Shown: one piece after another, positions 52,745-64,000 of the stretch | Position numbering within the stretch: position 1 is the stretch's first letter | Layout: each line of letters begins with the position of its first letter | Origin: Rhyacophila brunnea | Lineage: Eukaryota > Arthropoda > Insecta > Trichoptera > Rhyacophilidae | Direction: 5' to 3' | NCBI GenBank assembly: GCA_022495005.1 | Contig: JAGYXB010000825.1 | Coordinates: forward strand, 4,216,001 to 4,280,000 | DNA: 64,000 nucleotides | The notes under the pieces: generated by a model | What the model was told of the DNA's origin: nothing | The model's input: only the letters and a program-made list of their open reading frames with translations | Databases searched by the model: none | Made by a program: the position numbers and the translations under genes

Positions 52745-53489
52745 AGTTATCATTATTTTTATTACCCTGCGACACACCCATTTGGGACGCGCAGCTATCT
52801 TCTTTAGGCAAAATTAGGCATTTGAATTGATTTTAATCTTAGGTAAGTTCTGTCAAGTTCTGGTAAAATTACTATTGTTGTCGAAAATTAACATCAAAAG
52901 CTATTTGATATTATTTGTTTGCTGTACCTTTGAATTCAGTAAATTTTAATTTATGTAAAATACTGCATATTGATTGTGAAGTATGATTTCACGTTTAGTA
53001 AAATGAAAAATATATATACTTATGCTTTTTTTACACATTCCAATTTACTAAATAAATAAAAACATACCTTGATTGGAGCATTTCTTGTATTTAATACACA
53101 GTTTATTTATGTATGAATATTATTTTTTTAACGGTGTTAATAATTGTGGAAAGACAATGTATTAATTAAAATAAAGCACACTATTATAATATACTACTTA
53201 TTACACATAGTTTAATATTCATTAGACCCGTTTTTGTCCTCTTCAATAACAAGTATCTACTACATATTATTATTGTGTTTCATTTTAATAAATACATAGT
53301 TGATAGAAAGATACGGTTTTATAAAAAAAAAACAATATTATGTATTTATTTTTTATACTTTTTCTATGATTCTAATTGAAAATGTCCATAAGTATGAAAC
53401 CGTTATTGTGTTAACAATTATAAATCAGACATAAAAAAATAACTGATGGCAGTGCCACCTGTCACCATTCTTAAATGTGGCGATATGCT
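52745..53489. other. Probable intron or 3' flank of the secreted-peptide gene
   Basis: AT-rich, no recognisable exon or repeat. Confidence 0.35.
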
Positions 53490-53690
53490 GGTACTGCACT
53501 GTAAGCATCTGTCAAACTATTATGAGAGTACCTATTTGTTTTCTTTTACGAGCAGATTAAAATAAACGATTCATTTACTTAATTTTCAATTTCCGTTTAT
53601 ACGTGTAGGTCTCTCCTACATATTCACATAATATGTTTTTTCTCATGCGTTACAGACAGACTAATAGATAAATCAAGACAAATATATACT
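53490..53690 (-). repeat. Dispersed repeat R2, copy 2
   Basis: Complement of 36075-36290: TGTCAAACTATTATGAGAG, GTTTTCTTTTACGAGCAG, TAAACGATTCATTTACTTA, TCATGCGTTACAGACAGA. Confidence 0.6.
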
Positions 53691-53766
53691 TATTGTGGAT
53701 GGATTACAAAAAAATAGTTTTAACTTAAATACACATTTAAGTAGGCATTTGTTTTTTATAAGGGTC

Positions 53767-53818
53767 AAGACACACGACGCTGCAAATCCGTGCAGAAAAT
53801 TGCAACGCCGTGTGTCTG
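53767..53818. repeat. Short GC-rich palindrome
   Basis: AGACACACGACGCTGCAAATC and GCAACGCCGTGTGTCT are imperfectly inverted. It resembles the Harbinger-like palindromic MITEs elsewhere in the window but is much shorter. Confidence 0.45.
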
Positions 53819-54136
53819 ATAATACATATATAAATATATACTATAAATGCACCTAAAACGCAGTGGCCGATTTTCTATGAAGCACTCGATGGTAATTTAC
53901 CACATTGGATTTTTTTGCATGGGGCGGACGGACAATGGACCTCGGGCTTCGATTTGAACAGAAAAAAGTGTTCTCGTAGGAAGTTGTTATATTTGACTTA
54001 GGTGGTTTTACTTGAACATCACAGAATTTACCAAGGTTCGATTCACCTTTCACTGTATTGAGAGATTGAAAGGAAATAATTTATTTATTATATATTCCAT
54101 CTATTTTAGGAAATTTGCAGCGAATCCACTGTGTCC

Positions 54137-54687
54137 CAGTAGCGAAGGGTGGAGGTAGGCTGTTAAGATCCGCCATTCATTGTGCACACTAAACTTTGTC
54201 AGTCATACGTATTTGTTTTCATTGAAATAAGACTACATTAGACTAATTTACAGATGGTATGAGTTAGTTTTTAAAAATCAATTAAACCCTGCGAAAACCA
54301 AACCATAATAAATGTCATACCTAATAAACCCATAACTTTGAATATTTTATAGATAGAACAATATTTTTCATCTATTTTAGATTGGTTTAGGCCTTAATGA
54401 ATATAAAAAAATGAACCAACAAAAAGTATGTGTAATACGTATTCTTAAGCCAACGAAAACAAATAACTATGAATGAAAAAGTGTGCACAATTTTGTAGTA
54501 TGGCCCAAAATATATGAATACTATTATGGTTTGGTTTAGGTAGGGTTTAATTGATTTTTAAAAACTAACTCATACCATCTGTAAATTGTAGCCTTATTTC
54601 AATAAATACAAATATGTAGGACGAGCAGAGTTTGATGTGCACTATTTATGGCGGATCTTAACAGCCTACCTCCAACCTTCGCCACTG
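54137..54687. mobile_element. hAT-A element, copy 5
   Basis: CAGTAGCGAAGGGTGGAGG at the left and CCTTCGCCACTG at the right. 8-bp duplication with one mismatch, CTGTGTCC (54129-54136) and CTGTGCCC (54688-54695). Confidence 0.88.
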
Positions 54688-55033
54688 CTGTGCCCAGTCA
54701 GAAAAATACTGTTGTGTGGTGAGAAGTTAGTGCGGTTATCTCCAATCGCTGTTGAACATTAGAAACAAATCAAATGTGTGCCTGGCCTTGTTTGGTATAT
54801 CCCAAGTTTGCTGTCAGGTCTTTGACGCCGCGTTCGGTGTAAGACGTAGTATCCGCGTCCTCAAGGATAGTTTTTCACCATAGAGGTTTGTAGGCGGCGC
54901 AAGGTGAAAGTCACCCACTACCACATTCTTGCCTTCGATGAGTATCGTGGATGCCCCGCATATCGTGTCCGGAAACTTGTACGTAAACAGTTAGCCGTAT
55001 CACACTTAACCGTGAAAATGTTGTATCAGAAAT

Positions 55034-55130
55034 CATGGCCCCACAAGGGGTGGGGGGTGACAAGGCTCTAGCCCGAAGGCCCGGCGTGGCGGATCGACCA
55101 GCCAAGTGAGATAATACCTACACATATTTT
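55034..55130 (+). mobile_element. hAT-D left-end fragment
   Basis: CATGGCCCCACAAGGGGTGG, GACAAGGCTCTAGCCCG and CGGCGTGGCGGATCGACCAG match the left 100 bases of the copy at 49721. The rest is absent. Confidence 0.65.
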
Positions 55131-55905
55131 TTTGTCACTGTAACTGTCAATTCATGGTGGAACTGCGGCTTTGAGGCGGACGAAACCGGTATAAATTTAT
55201 TAAATAATAAAAGTGGAATAAGTATTAAAAAAAATTGCGTTTAATTAGATTAATATATAATACTTGATTTTTACTTTCACATTAAAAGTACTTTGGTTAT
55301 TTAAACCAAATTGGTTTCAAGTTTAAACTTCGAATTCTCGCGGGTCCTCTAACATGCCTTGCGGAGCCCTAGGGTTCCGCGTTACCCTGTTGTGAATCAC
55401 TGTACTGGAGCAATGCATTAGCTCAATGCGACAATAGATGGCTAACCATTCTAAAAATAAATCAAATGTAATTTTCGGTACGTACATACGTTTAATGTCA
55501 TAAAATTGTTTTTATTTATTTTTACACTAAATAATGCCCAAATGACAGTAGTGTATTAGTAATAATGAAACGGTAGTGTAGAATTATCATTAAAAGAGTC
55601 ATAAAACACTCAAGGTTTAAAAAAAATCACATTTATATTATTATGTATTGTGATCTAGTCGGGAATCAGATCCTGTGCTTCTGAATGAGAAGCCAATGTG
55701 TTACGTATTATACTAAAAGGACTGGCCGTGTTTGTTGAATTATGTATAACACTCAAACAGTTTGATTATAACTAGAGAAATTTTAAATGAAATACTTGAT
55801 GGCATATTTCGAATGCTGCGTGGACACTGAAAGCGAAATAATTATTTTTCAGTTGCCAGATTGGAATTGAAACTTATTCTTAATTAATATTTTCTATTCT
55901 ATCTT
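55131..55905. other. No gene recognised; hAT-like end and SINE-B relic
   Basis: GGGTTCCGCGTTACCC...TGTTGTGAATCACTG (55370-55403) looks like a truncated hAT right end. 55645-55735 is a decayed minus-strand SINE-B head. Confidence 0.35.
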
Positions 55906-56092
55906 CTTGGCCGTTCCCTCGTGGATGAGGATCATGACCACCTTGAAATTCTGTCATATTTTGAGTGACTAAGACTTCCCTCTGCTTCTCTCATGGTAGA
56001 GTGAAAGCTGGCCCATGTCAGCTCCTTCAGTTGGTCGATCCAGCTCACCGACGCTCTTCCTCTGTTTCGCCTTCCCTGGAGGCTACCCAAAA
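55905..56092 (-). mobile_element. LINE reverse-transcriptase C-terminal tail, 5'-truncated
   Basis: The minus frame gives GSLQGRRNRGRASVSWIDQL, then KELTWASFHSTMREAEG, then stop. (R)GR...SWIDQLKELT....... is the pattern of the C-terminal tail of insect non-LTR retrotransposon ORF2 proteins. Subfamily not assigned. Confidence 0.5.
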
Positions 56093-56659
56093 CCATATTT
56101 AATAATATTACTTACTTTTGATTTTATATTTTAGATAATAGTAGTCACTATATTTTTAGTTTACAACCCTTAGAAAACACATTGCGATCTCCCACTCGAG
56201 GGTTGCAAACCATTCGTTAGGAATTCATGATACAAATGTTTTTAAAATAATTAATATGTATATTTTAATGTATTATAATATTATATTGGAAGTCATTTGA
56301 TGATTCATCTCTCAATTATTTTGAGAGAGCCCCTTTCTCATTTCCAGTCTTTTGTTGCTGAGTATGGTCATTTCATTGTAATTATTATTTTTAGGGAGTT
56401 AGATTGAGCATCGATTTTTCAGTAAATCTGAAATTTAGTTAAAATACTTACGATTTTTCGTAGATAGACAGTGAGCGAAAGTAATAAAGTTTGCTACAAA
56501 AGAACCGAAATACGTAATAAATTGTAGCTATTTTAAATAGTATACCAGTGGTTTTAAGCTATTTCGTTTCATGGTGCAGTGTATAAAGATTCTTTCGCGG
56601 CCCCTTAAAAGTGTACCTATATTTTAATGAGTTAAATAGAAAATAATTACAAGATAAAA
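56093..56659. other. No gene recognised
   Basis: AT-rich. CCAGTGGTTTTAAGC near 56546 resembles a hAT end that could belong to the R3 repeat that follows. Confidence 0.35.
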
Positions 56660-57077
56660 AGAACTTTTTATATACAACGTTTTTAAATTTTCTGTTGAAT
56701 CATATAAACCTAACTTGACTAGCGTAACGATCATTAAAAATTGTACTTGATAGAAATGTAAGTTTGACATGTCATATTGATTTCCATAGTAACGCACGAA
56801 TATATTAATAATTTTGTTGCTAGGACCCCAGACCCTTAACAACCAATATGGTCTCGAAATAACTTTTCATACATAACAGAATTAACTGAAAATGAATTCA
56901 ATTCTACTTAAAGATGGCTAAAAGTATGAAAAAAAATGCATTGGCATCGTGTTCTGATATATTCTAAGAGTTTCAAATGTCTAGCTAGTCGAGAAGTTAG
57001 TTAAAAATCGATTGAAAGATTTGTACCGGACAAAGAACTACCGGACAAATAAGAATACGGGCTAAGAAAAACGTTGT
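56660..57077 (-). repeat. Dispersed repeat R3, copy 2
   Basis: Complement of 44085-44517, keeping the same order of blocks (AACTTTTTATATACAACG ... CCGGACAAATAAGAATACGG ... AAAAACGTTGT). Confidence 0.75.
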
Positions 57078-57476
57078 AAATAAAAAAATACTACCCAATC
57101 AAAAGTAATGAAAATCAAAGGTATTTCTTGAAATTATTTAGTTTCTTTTTCGGTCAAAAACATGCGTCTTTGAAAGACAAATAAATATAAATACACAGCG
57201 CCAAAATATAGTACGCATGGTTATTGTAGCAATAAAGAAGAGTTTATGCTTTGTGACAAGATAATTGTCGCTGAAAATACACGAATCTACGTATACTAGT
57301 GACCGTGCATCAGCGCATTGAATTAATTTAACCACAGAACAGATAATAAATAGAGAATATCGGTAGGCTATATTCAATACGCCGCTTCTTGATGCAAGGG
57401 TTTTGAATGTTGAGTGTCCTACGCAAATGAAGCACGCATTATGTACCTGCAATAGTGTGTGTAATACATCGACATT

Positions 57477-57668
57477 GGCGGCTCTCGTGGTGTAGTGGGT
57501 AAGGCGCTGGCCTTCCACCCGAGAGTTATGGGTTCGATTCCCGGTCATGACAAAAACATTTATGTGTTTTTCTCAAAGCCTGGGTGTTTGTGATTGTTCA
57601 AAATTACTAACAACCACCTTGTACGAAAAAGCAAGGATATGGTTATTAATAATTCTAAAAAAAAAAAA
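57477..57668 (+). mobile_element. SINE-B, intact copy with poly(A) tail and 13-bp duplication
   Basis: tRNA-like head (GGCTCTCGTGGTGTAGTGGG, B-box GGGTTCGATTCCC), body TCTCAAAGCCTGGGTGTTTG and ACCACCTTGTACGAAAAAGC, then a run of about 13 A. The target ATACATCGACATT is duplicated exactly (57464-57476 and 57669-57681). It looks like the youngest retroposon here. Confidence 0.88.
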
Positions 57669-57699
57669 ATACATCGACATTAAATGAGCGTAAATGCAT

Positions 57700-57852
57700 A
57701 AACCGAGAGCTGTTTTCAGTATTCGACGTAAAACGTATTCTTGACACGTGTGTAAGTTTAACCCGGATTCTTCCTTACTCGAGTCGGTTACCTGCTATCG
57801 CCTTACCAGTTATGTATTTCAGTTCCCATTATTTCTGAGTTCCCTGATTTGA
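57700..57852 (-). repeat. Dispersed repeat R4 (inverted copy at 26690-26845)
   Basis: The complement contains GGGAACTGAAATA, AGGTAACCGACTCGAGT, CACGTGTCAAGAATACGT and GCTCTCGGTTTATGCA, matching 26690-26845 with divergence. Family unknown. Confidence 0.55.
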
Positions 57853-57981
57853 ACAGTTCGCGGAGCACACATTGAATTCCTACCACTGTAGTCTTAGATT
57901 ATAGAAAAATAACTGTAGTGTACCATGTGACCATTCTCAGAGTCTGTGTTATTAAAAACACTAGAACAACCCACCAGCGAA

Positions 57982-58248
57982 GCTATTCTATACACAAAGC
58001 GGCTATCAACGGTAGCTTATCATATTTATATATTGATGAGGTTAATTGTTACAATAAGTTGACTGACTAAACTGTCAAAAAATGCTATGTTTTAACAGCC
58101 TCTCTCTTGACTGTGTTAACTTTTAGAGCGAGATATACAGTTTAGACGGCTAACTTATTGTAACAATTAACCTCATCAATATATAAATGATAAAGTTGTA
58201 ATATTTATCACTTTAGCCATCGATAGCCCCCTTGTGTATAGAATAGAC
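57982..58248. mobile_element. Palindromic MITE related to the one at 37338
   Basis: Ends GCTATTCTATACACAAAGCG and CTTGTGTATAGAATAGAC. The inner arms TTGATGAGGTTAATTGTTAC and GTAACAATTAACCTCATCAA are perfectly inverted, making nearly the whole element a hairpin. Confidence 0.75.
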
Positions 58249-59891
58249 ACACAGGGGTCCAATAATTATAGTAGTGAAACATAGGTATCACCTCAATACT
58301 ACAATTAGATAACTCTGATTTGGTCATTGTTGGGAAAATGAAATTTAAACTTTACTTGAATAACATAAATCTAGGCTATAATTATTATTTAATATAAAAA
58401 TGAAAAATTGTGCTTGTCTTATTGGGAACAATTAAATAATGTTCAATTGTATAAAAAAATATTGTTGATATAATATTATTTTATTTAATTAATGTATTTC
58501 TGGTTTTAAAGTTATCTAATATTTTCAAACACAAAATTAATACAGTTCCCATAAACTTTTGACTTACCTAGTTTTATCATTTTGTAGAAATGGAAATGTA
58601 GAATTATATTCAATACCTATCTCAAAAACAGTGAAAATCAAGTTATCTAGTTGTAGTATTGAGGTGGCGATATGTATTGTGAGTTGTGACCTCACTACAA
58701 ATCGAATCTAGAGCCCCTGTGTGAGAAGCCCAGTGTCTTGCGCATTAAACTATAAATGGGCTGTTAATAACACCTATGGAATAGAGAATTAATAATACTT
58801 ACTCAAAAATCTATCTATGTTTTCTATGACATACCTAAAGTTGTTATCAAAATAATTCGCATATCCGAGTTAATATGACAAATGGAATAAATATCTTTAT
58901 TAGAGAGATAACTAAATATTTCAGTCATTTAATGAATGCATACTTCAATCACACATTATATTCAGACAGCTTTTAAGCCACGGTTACTCAAACGGTGGTT
59001 CGCGGAACCATTTAAAAAATATTTGTAGCCACATCACCGAAAACAAGTTCGTAAATTGAATTTTAAGACTTGAACAGAAAAGAAAAGAAGAAATAAAGAG
59101 GTATATAAATAATAAAATTATTAATAGTTGTGGCACAGAAAATGTGAAAAAATGCATAGTAAATTCTACAATAATTGTATATAGAGATAAACCATATTTA
59201 CTTAGTAAAAATATTTTCCCATTTTTTCCTGACTGCTTTCAATCTAAAAAAATGTCCACACTATAAATCGAGAGTAAACTTTTCTTTTCTTAGTTCTCTT
59301 TTCCATTTTTTCATCCTATCAAAGGACGGATGGTCACAATAAACAATATCTAACATTTAATATAGAATATACATAATTTGAAAACATCTCATGCATATTA
59401 TACACACTAGACATGATCATTTTGTAGAAGAAATATGACACCCGACGGGACTTGAACTTGTATCTGCTGTATTCGCGCAAGTATGATTTTCCAATAATTA
59501 AGCTACGGGTATTTTAGTTAATATTGTCGATTTTAACTAGTAGTTGTTACATGAAATGTTTATCGAATTGCGTTATAATGTTGGCTATCGGTTTTAGTAT
59601 ATAACATTAAGATAGATATAAATTAATTCGTTAATTACTAACAGACGTCGCGGATTACTCCATTATTTAGTTTAGTTTAGCAGTTAAGTCCGGTTGGATG
59701 TCGAATTTTTACTACAAAATTATTTTTTCTAGTGTGTATATGCATAATATGTTTTAAAATGATGTACATTCAATATATTATATAGAATGTGACATTGTCA
59801 AATCTTTTGTCTTATTCGTTGAATAAAAAAAATAGTTAAATTTTTAATTTTTTGTAATATTTACATAAATTTTGTTTCATCATCATAATCA
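58249..59891. other. No gene recognised; two tRNA-like relics
   Basis: Minus-strand SINE-B-like head at about 58675-58760. Minus-strand tRNA-like stretch at about 59440-59512 (CCGTAGCTTAATTATTGG ... GTTCAAGTCCCGTCGGG). The rest is AT-rich. Confidence 0.35.
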
Positions 59892-60198
59892 TCAGCCGCG
59901 GTCAATCCACTGCTGAATGAAGGCCTCCCCAAGCTTCTTCCAACTCTGTGTCGTTCGATGCCACGTATTTCCGCCGAACTTTACCAGTTCGTCAATTCAG
60001 CGGCTTTTAGGGCGACCCTGTGACGTGTTTCGTGCCCCTTGGGTACCACTGGATGACGGCATTTGTCGAGCGGCCGTCCTTTCGGCGAGCAATGTGCCCC
60101 GCCCATCTCCATTTCAGCTGTTTGGCAAAGTCTATTACATCGCGTACTCCTGTCTGCTTCCTAACCCATTCGTTTCTCTTACGGTCCTTTCGCGTGAT
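59876..60198 (-). mobile_element. RTE-like LINE 3' end with TGATGA-type tail
   Basis: The minus frame from 60198 reads ITRKDRKRNEWVRKQTGV, then QLKWRWAGHIARRKDGRS, then stops and a frameshift. It ends WKKLGEAFIQQWIDRG with TGA at 59892-59894, followed by GATTATGATGATGA. These are the conserved C-terminal motifs of RTE-like reverse transcriptases, as in the copy at 43733. 5'-truncated and dead. Confidence 0.8.
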
Positions 60199-63100
60199 AA
60201 ATTTTGTTTACGACAAAAAAAGTTTTACAACGAATTATTATGACAATTTTGTTGACACTTGCACATCTAGATATTCAACATTTATACAATAACAAATTTG
60301 AAACGAAGATGAACTAATCAAATCAAGATTTGCGGTTTGTTTTATTATTGTATGATTCTAGCAATAGTTACAAATTCAACTGTAACTGGTGAGCGTAACG
60401 GAAAGTGTAACGCACCGTTGTTATTCTACCCGTCCAGCATGATTATCGTTACAATTGGTGAAGTTTAATTTTACGTTGCATTTTTAATGTCGTTTGGATT
60501 TCCGTTGAACAAAATTGCACTAAAAAGTTCCAAATGCAAAAGTTTAATAAACACTGTTTACAAGGAATAGTAAACGCCAAAGAATTGAAAAATAAAATAA
60601 ATTATTAGTTTGAGCACCCATGTTTTAAGCAATTAATGACTACCTGACAAAATTTCACCGGAAACAAGGTGATAGCAAATTGCTCACTAGTTTGCCGTTT
60701 CCTTTGGTATTCAATAAAACACGACAAATTAACTGTTTGCTTAGACCGCGTTAGTATTTCAATAATCTATTGTAGATAGTCAAATGGCGTTTGCTAATAT
60801 TATTCAACAAATTGCATAGCAATTACTCAAATAGTTGAGTAATTTTAATTGTGTAATTGATGGAAATGTGGAAAACTGAAATCTTTTATGTCACCTACCG
60901 GGGCGAATTTGTAATTAATGTACAGCAGAAGATTTTCCTTGATTGGTCCATTGCAAGCAAATTCTATGGCTCGTTATTATACATATGTGTAGGTAGAGGT
61001 ACCTATAAAGAATTCTCATTTCTAGAAATCACGAGAAACGTTAATAATTCTCTATTACCGATATTTTTAATCTATGAGATTTCGAGATTTCTTCTCAATT
61101 AAGAACTCAACAAAGACACGAAAAAGAAACAATTTATTATTTTTAATCGATTTTTACAAGAAAATCTTAGATTACCCCGGATAGTCCCGTTTTATATAAT
61201 CAATCTTGAATTAAAGAAAAAAAATATTCATTAGTTTTTTAATTTTATTTACGATCACGTGAAAATTGATAATTTCGGGGTAGTGTTACGTAACTGCAGA
61301 CTGCTAGTTGATTCGAGAATAAAAGTTTGTTAAAAACAACGGAGAAAATGCTGCACAGACGCAAATCGTTACCAACGCAATTAGTTTAATCATGATGGTT
61401 GTGACTTGTCATCCAATTATTCCAATTAATCTCAGGGAGTTTTACTTCGCGTTAAGTCAGAAAATACAAAATGGTGCTAAATATGACTTTAAAAAAAAAA
61501 TAACCGTGCATATTTTGGTAAACTGAATGATAATTACATTAGACTTTCTCAACTCATGGGGTCAGACCAAAGTGGTTTGCATATTTAAACCAATTTATTT
61601 ATTTTACGTCATCTCCCTTTTCTGCAACACCAGAAAAACATTGGCTCAATCCTGTGTCAAATAGCAAGCAACCATGTCTTAGGCTGCGCGCACACGGCAA
61701 AGCGAAGTTTCGGATTCATCCGCCAAACGACGTTTGCGTTTTATTTGCGTTTTATTTGCGAGCCGATTGCGTTTTAAATGCGTCAATATTTCGACAATGC
61801 TGTCCAAGAGAAAACACGGTTTTCAAGGGGATTCATAAACGCCTTTTTTTGAAACTGCACCTTGCTGCGAGAGTATTTATCTTTCATTACAGTGGCGTAC
61901 AAGGGTAAATAAATCAATATAAAATCAGTACGTAATATTGCATTATACCTACATTTATTTTCCCACTATTGCTTCTTTGGGAGCTGGACTGTTTTATATC
62001 GAAAGCGTTTTGAAAATTACCTATTGTTGAGCCTATTATATACCATCATCATCAATACTATCGACCGAGGGTAATTGATGGAGTTTGAATTTAAATTCTA
62101 ATTGATTTAAGTTTTGTACTATTATTATTTATTAATACAATAAAAAGATTATAAGTTAATACACGAAGAAAGGGTAAAAACCTTATTACCTAGATACCTA
62201 CTAAGTAAAGGATTAAGTACAAAAACATAATATTTTGAATAATTTGAATATTTGCAGTATTCTAAAAACCTGTTGTAAATACTATTAATACATTCGGTAG
62301 GTAAGCAGTTTTACAAAATATAATAAAAAGTTGTGACACAGCACAGCTATGAGAAGAAGTATTTCACGAGAAGAAAGGCTCGCCATATCTATACGGTAAA
62401 CTAAACTATTATTATTTATTTTGTAGTATGTACTTATTTAATTAATTTTTTTTATTAGTTGACACTGTCATCTTCTATAGATACACTAAAATGGAAACGG
62501 GTACTAATAATAATATATTGAAGTGAGAATAATGAATACCCACCTACTACTATTGATAGGTATGTGCTTGTGTACTTGTATCGGTACAAGTATATTTATA
62601 TTAATTATTGTTTTTTTGTTATAATATATTAGTTGCGATTAATTGACAATAAAATTTTGATAATTTATCTATTTAGCCGCTACAGTACCATATTATTCAA
62701 TTACATATTCAAAAAAAGTTGGTAGTTATGAATTCAAAACACCTTTCATAAAAAATAGATTGAAATATTAGTAGGTACACTAACACGAAATTACCTGATA
62801 TAGTCTCATTACAATAGCTATCTTTTTAATATGTAGCTATTGAATTCTAAGCAATAATATTCTATTGGAAATATGAACAGATTTTAAGGGGAGATATTTC
62901 AAATGTTTATGAATAATATGTTTTAAATGTTTATTTAATAAAAGATACAATAGGTATAATAATATATTACATTGTTCTAACAAATTATATACAAAAAACC
63001 TATAAAATATTTTAATTAAATTATATCTGTTTTCCCCATTGCATTAACGCCACTGTGAAATTCTTGATGACACTAATTAAGAAAGAAGGAAGATTTTTTA

Positions 63101-64000
63101 AATTTTTTCGGACTAAAGTAATAAATTATGTCATACAATATGTGCCTTATTGTGTTCGCCAACTTATAGCTATTATGGATATTAGTACTTTTTGTTTTCA
63201 CCGTTAGTGTTATTATGTAAGAATTTATTTATTGCACTATCCGAAGAATTAAAAAAACCTTTTTTTTGTCGCCAGTGGCGAACTAAGATAAATAAAATAT
63301 AAAAATATAATATGTAAACATTACCTACATAATTATTAAGTATTTCTTTTTTACCATTTTACCTATATTTATTTTTTCCACTATTGCTTGATTTGGAATA
63401 GAATTCTGTTATATTATATCGAAAGCGTTTTTTAATTTGATGATATTTTCATAGTGTAGAAATTATTTTTTAATGACTTTCATGCGGATTTTTGTTAGCT
63501 ATACGCAAATGCAGACATAGTCCAAATAAGCATTAATCATTCAAGTGAATCTTTCTGGTTGCAAACAATTCATCATGACTTCGACAACAATAACAATACA
63601 GAACATGATAAAACAGAACAGCCAGGTTTTTCCAGGTGTTCTGTTTTGTCATGTTCTGTTTTGTCACTGTCCTGTTTTGTCATGGAACCGACTGAGATTT
63701 AACATTCTTCATATTATTATATATGACAATGTGCTAGGTGCAGATTGCGTAGGCTTAAACCTTTACATTATACCCAAGTTTTTAATGAAAAATACCCACT
63801 CATCTGGTCATGAGTTTGTCATTGGTAAATAAAATTTATTAGGCCTTTCTGAACATAATTATGTGGTTAATCAGTAATATTTCTTAATACGCGCCCCCAT
63901 AAATTTCAGCTTTCAAAAGTTCGGTCCTGGCCTAAATGGGAAGATTTAAAAGAACATGTGGTAGGTAGTATATTCATGGCACGTATTGCATGACATAATT
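60199..64000. other. No gene recognised
   Basis: AT-rich sequence without convincing exons or shared repeats. 61679-61870 has a GC-richer GCGCGCACACGGC...TTTGCGTTTTATTTGCG stretch that may be half of a palindromic MITE. 63597-63682 contains a short GTTCTGTTTTGTCA repeat with an inverted copy. Confidence 0.4.

Noticed and set aside
60857..61102. 81-residue plus-strand frame
   Set aside because: AT-driven composition, no domain, no splice or promoter context.

Overview
This is an AT-rich eukaryotic nuclear window, most likely from an insect. The signs are: a split protein gene with short introns; tracts of CCTAA/TTAGG repeats (the usual insect telomere unit, here inside transposons); tRNA-headed SINEs; and a dense population of small DNA transposons. 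The order cannot be settled from the sequence. There is nothing bacterial here: no operons, no CRISPR array and no rRNA.

Genes. The only confidently identified host gene occupies 4754-13295 on the + strand. It is an ENTPD5/6-type nucleoside diphosphatase of the CD39 (apyrase) family. Seven exons were read directly (4754-4833, 6876-7131, 7545-7692, 8429-8575, 9597-9814, 11507-11670, 13218-13295). They join in frame to about 362 codons plus stop. The 5' part, with the signal anchor and the first apyrase motif, must lie upstream of the window. A second probable gene start is at 52434-52744: a TATA box followed by a short secreted protein or first coding exon of unknown identity. No other host gene is convincing.

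Mobile DNA makes up most of what can be recognised. Several hAT families are defined by terminal inverted repeats and 8-bp target duplications, here named A to D and N. Two further hAT elements keep transposase C-terminal fragments (37036-37936 and 47901-48319). There is a frameshifted mariner (46463-47762), a pogo/Tigger deletion derivative that keeps part of its DDE domain (16774-17397), a longer coding-free relative (22804-23953), and TTAA-flanked piggyBac-like elements (9904-10895, 25093-25934). Small palindromic elements (some with 3-bp TTA/TAA duplications), two tRNA-derived SINE families and several truncated LINE 3' ends complete the set.

Layout. 1-4.7 kb is transposons. 4.7-13.3 kb is the ENTPD gene, with transposons in introns 1, 5 and 6. 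13.3-22 kb is mostly unrecognised sequence with tRNA relics, a Tigger piece and hAT elements. 22-26 kb holds a pogo-like element, two TTAGG-bearing MITEs and a foldback element. 26-42 kb is a nest of hAT, SINE and LINE insertions. 42-51 kb holds a tandem duplication, RTE-like LINE ends, mariner and more hATs. 51.5-55 kb has two hAT-A copies around the secreted-peptide gene. 55-64 kb is dispersed-repeat remnants and unrecognised AT-rich sequence. Many insertions are nested and their order can be read from the target duplications.
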